64,000 bases of DNA from Hormiphora californensis (Eukaryota; Ctenophora; Tentaculata; Cydippida; Pleurobrachiidae), in the NCBI GenBank assembly GCA_020137815.1, contig CM035360.1, positions 936,577 through 1,000,576 of the forward strand, written 5' to 3'. Under the pieces are notes generated by a model, which made no database searches, was not told where the DNA came from, and saw nothing but the letters and a program-made list of their open reading frames with translations. A program made the translations under genes and the position numbers. This document shows positions 61,506 to 64,000 of the stretch, in pieces (the first letter of the stretch is position 1; every line of letters begins with the position of its first letter).

Positions 61506-63189
61506 ACTTCTTCCATTGCATAGATGGTATAAGGTATCACAAAGATTACACCGTCCTACACTATAATATTGTGTCTGTTTGTCTGTTTGTCCCCTCCAGC
61601 TTCATTAACATCAGCGCGGACAAACTAACACACATCTGGAGGTTGGGGTTTGAGTATGTTACGAATAAAGTTATCGTAATGTCTGTCTGTCTGTTTGTCG
61701 CAAGTGTTACAGGTATCACTTCTGGCTGTTCCGAAAAAGGCACAAACCACAGCTATTTTGGGTCCAACTTTTTAACTGCTAAATGGAAATGTTTGTCCAT
61801 CAAAATTCCAGGCATATTATACGTCCCTGCAGGAAGGAAGGAAAATTACAGTGAATTAATCTACTTCTTTCAAGATTTGACTGAAAATCTTAAAATACTC
61901 TAACCATACTAAACTCTACCCATTACATCCCTTCGTTTTTCTGCGTTTTCCCAACACAGTTCAGCACACAGTGTGACAGGGGGTGTTGAGATGATAATGA
62001 TACTTCACTCTATGTTCTTCTCTCTTTACTTTTCTAGCTATCTTTTTATCTCTCTTTTTCTCCCTCCTCTCCCTTTTTCTCCCTCTATTTTCCAGATGTT
62101 CCCTAAAATACTATGCACTTTTCCCCTCCCAAAATGGATGCCTAATTTTCCCAACTATTCATGTACTTAGTCCGTAGCTATTTTTTCTTCGATCCACGAT
62201 ACCGAATATTCTCTCTCTTTCTCCCATTTCTCTCTCTGATCCTCCATGTTTCTCTCGTTTTCTAGAATTGGTCAATACAGTAGCTGCTCCAACGGGACTG
62301 GACGAGTTAAAATGGTGCATATTTTATTCTGGATGTGCACCATTTTACTTGGCCGTGACGTCACTTCCTGACACACTCGCATCACTGAGTTAATCAAGAG
62401 ATGGAGAGGAGGGGCAGGAATCAGCAGACAGGGAAGGTATTGGCTTGAGGGAGAGGACAGTAGTATAGACAGGGGCCGGGACACCGGCTTGAGGAAGTGG
62501 AGAGCTGTAGATAGTTGCCGAATGCCAGGACACTAGCTTGAAGGCAGCTTCAGTAGACAGAGCCGGGGGACAGTAGACAGTGGGGACATGGTGTCTGAAG
62601 GTGGGGTTATTGGGAGAGGGTGGTGATATTGAATGTGACAAAATGTGTGTGATAGTAGGAAGTTTTGACCTCATCGTATTTTGTGGAATGGAATGTAAGT
62701 GTGGATCTTCTGAAAGGAGGGAGGGTGGTGACTATCTCCTATATGTGGACACACGTGATCCTGGATACTACGATCCGGATATTGTGTTTTGGGAGATATA
62801 ATCACAAAGTTTACATCATCAACAAAGTGGATAAGTTCCGTAAATGACAAGAGTCGTGTGATGTAACCACACTTGGGTAACATGGAAAGTTGGTGTTTTG
62901 GGTGATACGGGTTTTCTTGTAGATGATATCATGTGGTGATATAGAAAGTGGATTAGGGGCCTGCTAGCGTTTAAATGCTTTTAAGTTTTAAATGGCCATT
63001 ACCAATCACATCCAGTTCATGATGTGTGGGGGAGTGATCATTTGATGGATCTCTGTATGATATATCTCTGCAAAATGTGGTGGCTTCTCTCTCTTCCTGG
63101 GAAGAAAGGAACACCAGCGGTCATGTTCTGCTTGTGGGGGCAATATATGTTGTGGAATGTTGAAATGAGTAGCTCCTTTTTAGTCGCAA

Positions 63190-63267
<78 letters not shown>

Positions 63268-63563
63268 ACTCTCCCCGCTGGGGAGGGGACGCTATAATAC
63301 ACGCAAACCGTGATGATGCGTGCTAAAACTCATCACCATCTTTTCTTTTCATCTTTTCATCTCATCGATCTCTCTATCTTTTTCTATCTCTCTCTCTCCC
63401 TCTATATATTCTGTTTACATCTCGAGAGAGATCTCTATCCCTGTCTTTATTTTTCTATCGAACCTGCAGTCTATGATAATGATGGGATTCAAAGTAACTT
63501 CAGGGACAGGGCCATCTGGGATCTTCAACTCTCTCTCTGTCTCTCTGTCTCTCTGTCTCTCTG

Positions 63564-63661
<98 letters not shown>

Positions 63662-64000
63662 TCTCTCTATCCCTCTCTCTCTTTCTCTCTCTTTCTCAGC
63701 GCCACATGAGATACAACTCTCTTTAGCTACAGAACTGATCAGGCCACCCTATATTACATTGAGTCGCCTGAAAGTATGAACAATTCAGATGTTACAGCTC
63801 TCATGTGCATGTGACGTCAAATGAAAAATATTGATTCTCAAACATTCACAGACAATATAGCGTCATCTATAGATCTTCCAATACTACGAAAAGTCGTGGC
63901 TATTCGGTGTTTTAACTTGAATAAAAAGTAGTTTTAGGTTCTAAAGAAACGTTCCTGATTTAATCCGTTATCAAATAACCGGCTGCATGACCCCGTATAT
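59863..64000. other. Repeat-rich region, no gene recognised
   Basis: Contains (CT)n tracts at 60139-60170, 61064-61128, 61464-61502, 63192-63263 and 63532-63700. Possible isolated exons, such as 62266-62394 (TVAAPTGLDELKWCIF) after a TTTTCTAG acceptor, have no partners I can join. The frame at 61277-61903 is partly CT repeat. Confidence 0.5.

Noticed and set aside
61277-61903. 208-codon frame after a (CT)n tract
   Set aside because: Half is repeat-encoded and the remainder has no recognisable domain or clear splice partners.

Overview
This is nuclear DNA of an animal, probably a non-bilaterian marine invertebrate such as a sponge. Genes are split by short GT-AG introns, they are orthologues of conserved animal genes (propionyl-CoA carboxylase beta, maspardin, prefoldin 1, a UPF0561/C2orf68 protein, PITHD1, a CAS-like SH3 adaptor), and gaps are full of (CT/GA)n tracts, minisatellites and non-autonomous transposons. 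The sponge assignment is inference; no ribosomal or mitochondrial marker is present. Exon chains were joined by hand from reading phase, splice dinucleotides and family resemblance.

Layout. 1-3.2 kb: 3' part of a minus-strand secreted DD3-3-like gene, with a 42-bp minisatellite, a pogo-like MITE and two hAT-like MITEs. 5.3-8.9 kb: C-terminal half of PCCB (plus). 9.6-12.6 kb: complete SPG21/maspardin (plus). 13.8-15.5 kb: complete PFDN1 (minus), with a foldback transposon in an intron. 16.0-17.1 kb: C2orf68 homologue (minus). 19.6-21.6 kb: secreted Ig/Kazal-like/Ig/VWD-like protein (plus). 22.1-23.3 kb: PITHD1 (minus, last exon not found). 24.9-30.0 kb: unrecognised acidic 748-residue protein (plus). 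30.2-34.6 kb: satellite array split by a Penelope-like element with head-to-head copies. 35.5-36.2 kb: small Ly6/uPAR-like protein (plus). 37.2-59.9 kb: SH3 adaptor (plus) whose middle intron of about 11.6 kb contains a homopolymer-distorted tract hiding a decayed non-LTR reverse transcriptase. 59.9-64 kb: no recognised gene.

The genes do not form a pathway; this is ordinary animal gene order mixing metabolism (PCCB), folding (PFDN1), proteasome/thioredoxin-linked PITHD1, trafficking (SPG21), signalling (SH3 adaptor) and secreted proteins.

Three observations stand out. (1) Exon edges are repeatedly copied into the adjacent intron with their splice site, in at least four genes (SPG21 exons 3, 6 and 8; PITHD1 exons 2 and 4; probably PCCB, the Ly6-like gene and the unknown gene), with periods near 41, 60, 62, 69 and 81 bp. 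(2) A 109-bp hAT-like MITE with a perfect 8-bp target duplication sits inside the last coding exon of the SH3 adaptor and truncates the protein; subtracting it restores an open tail. (3) The 40.0-50.7 kb segment looks like poorly polished assembly sequence with two versions of the same flank, so its coordinates and frames should not be trusted.
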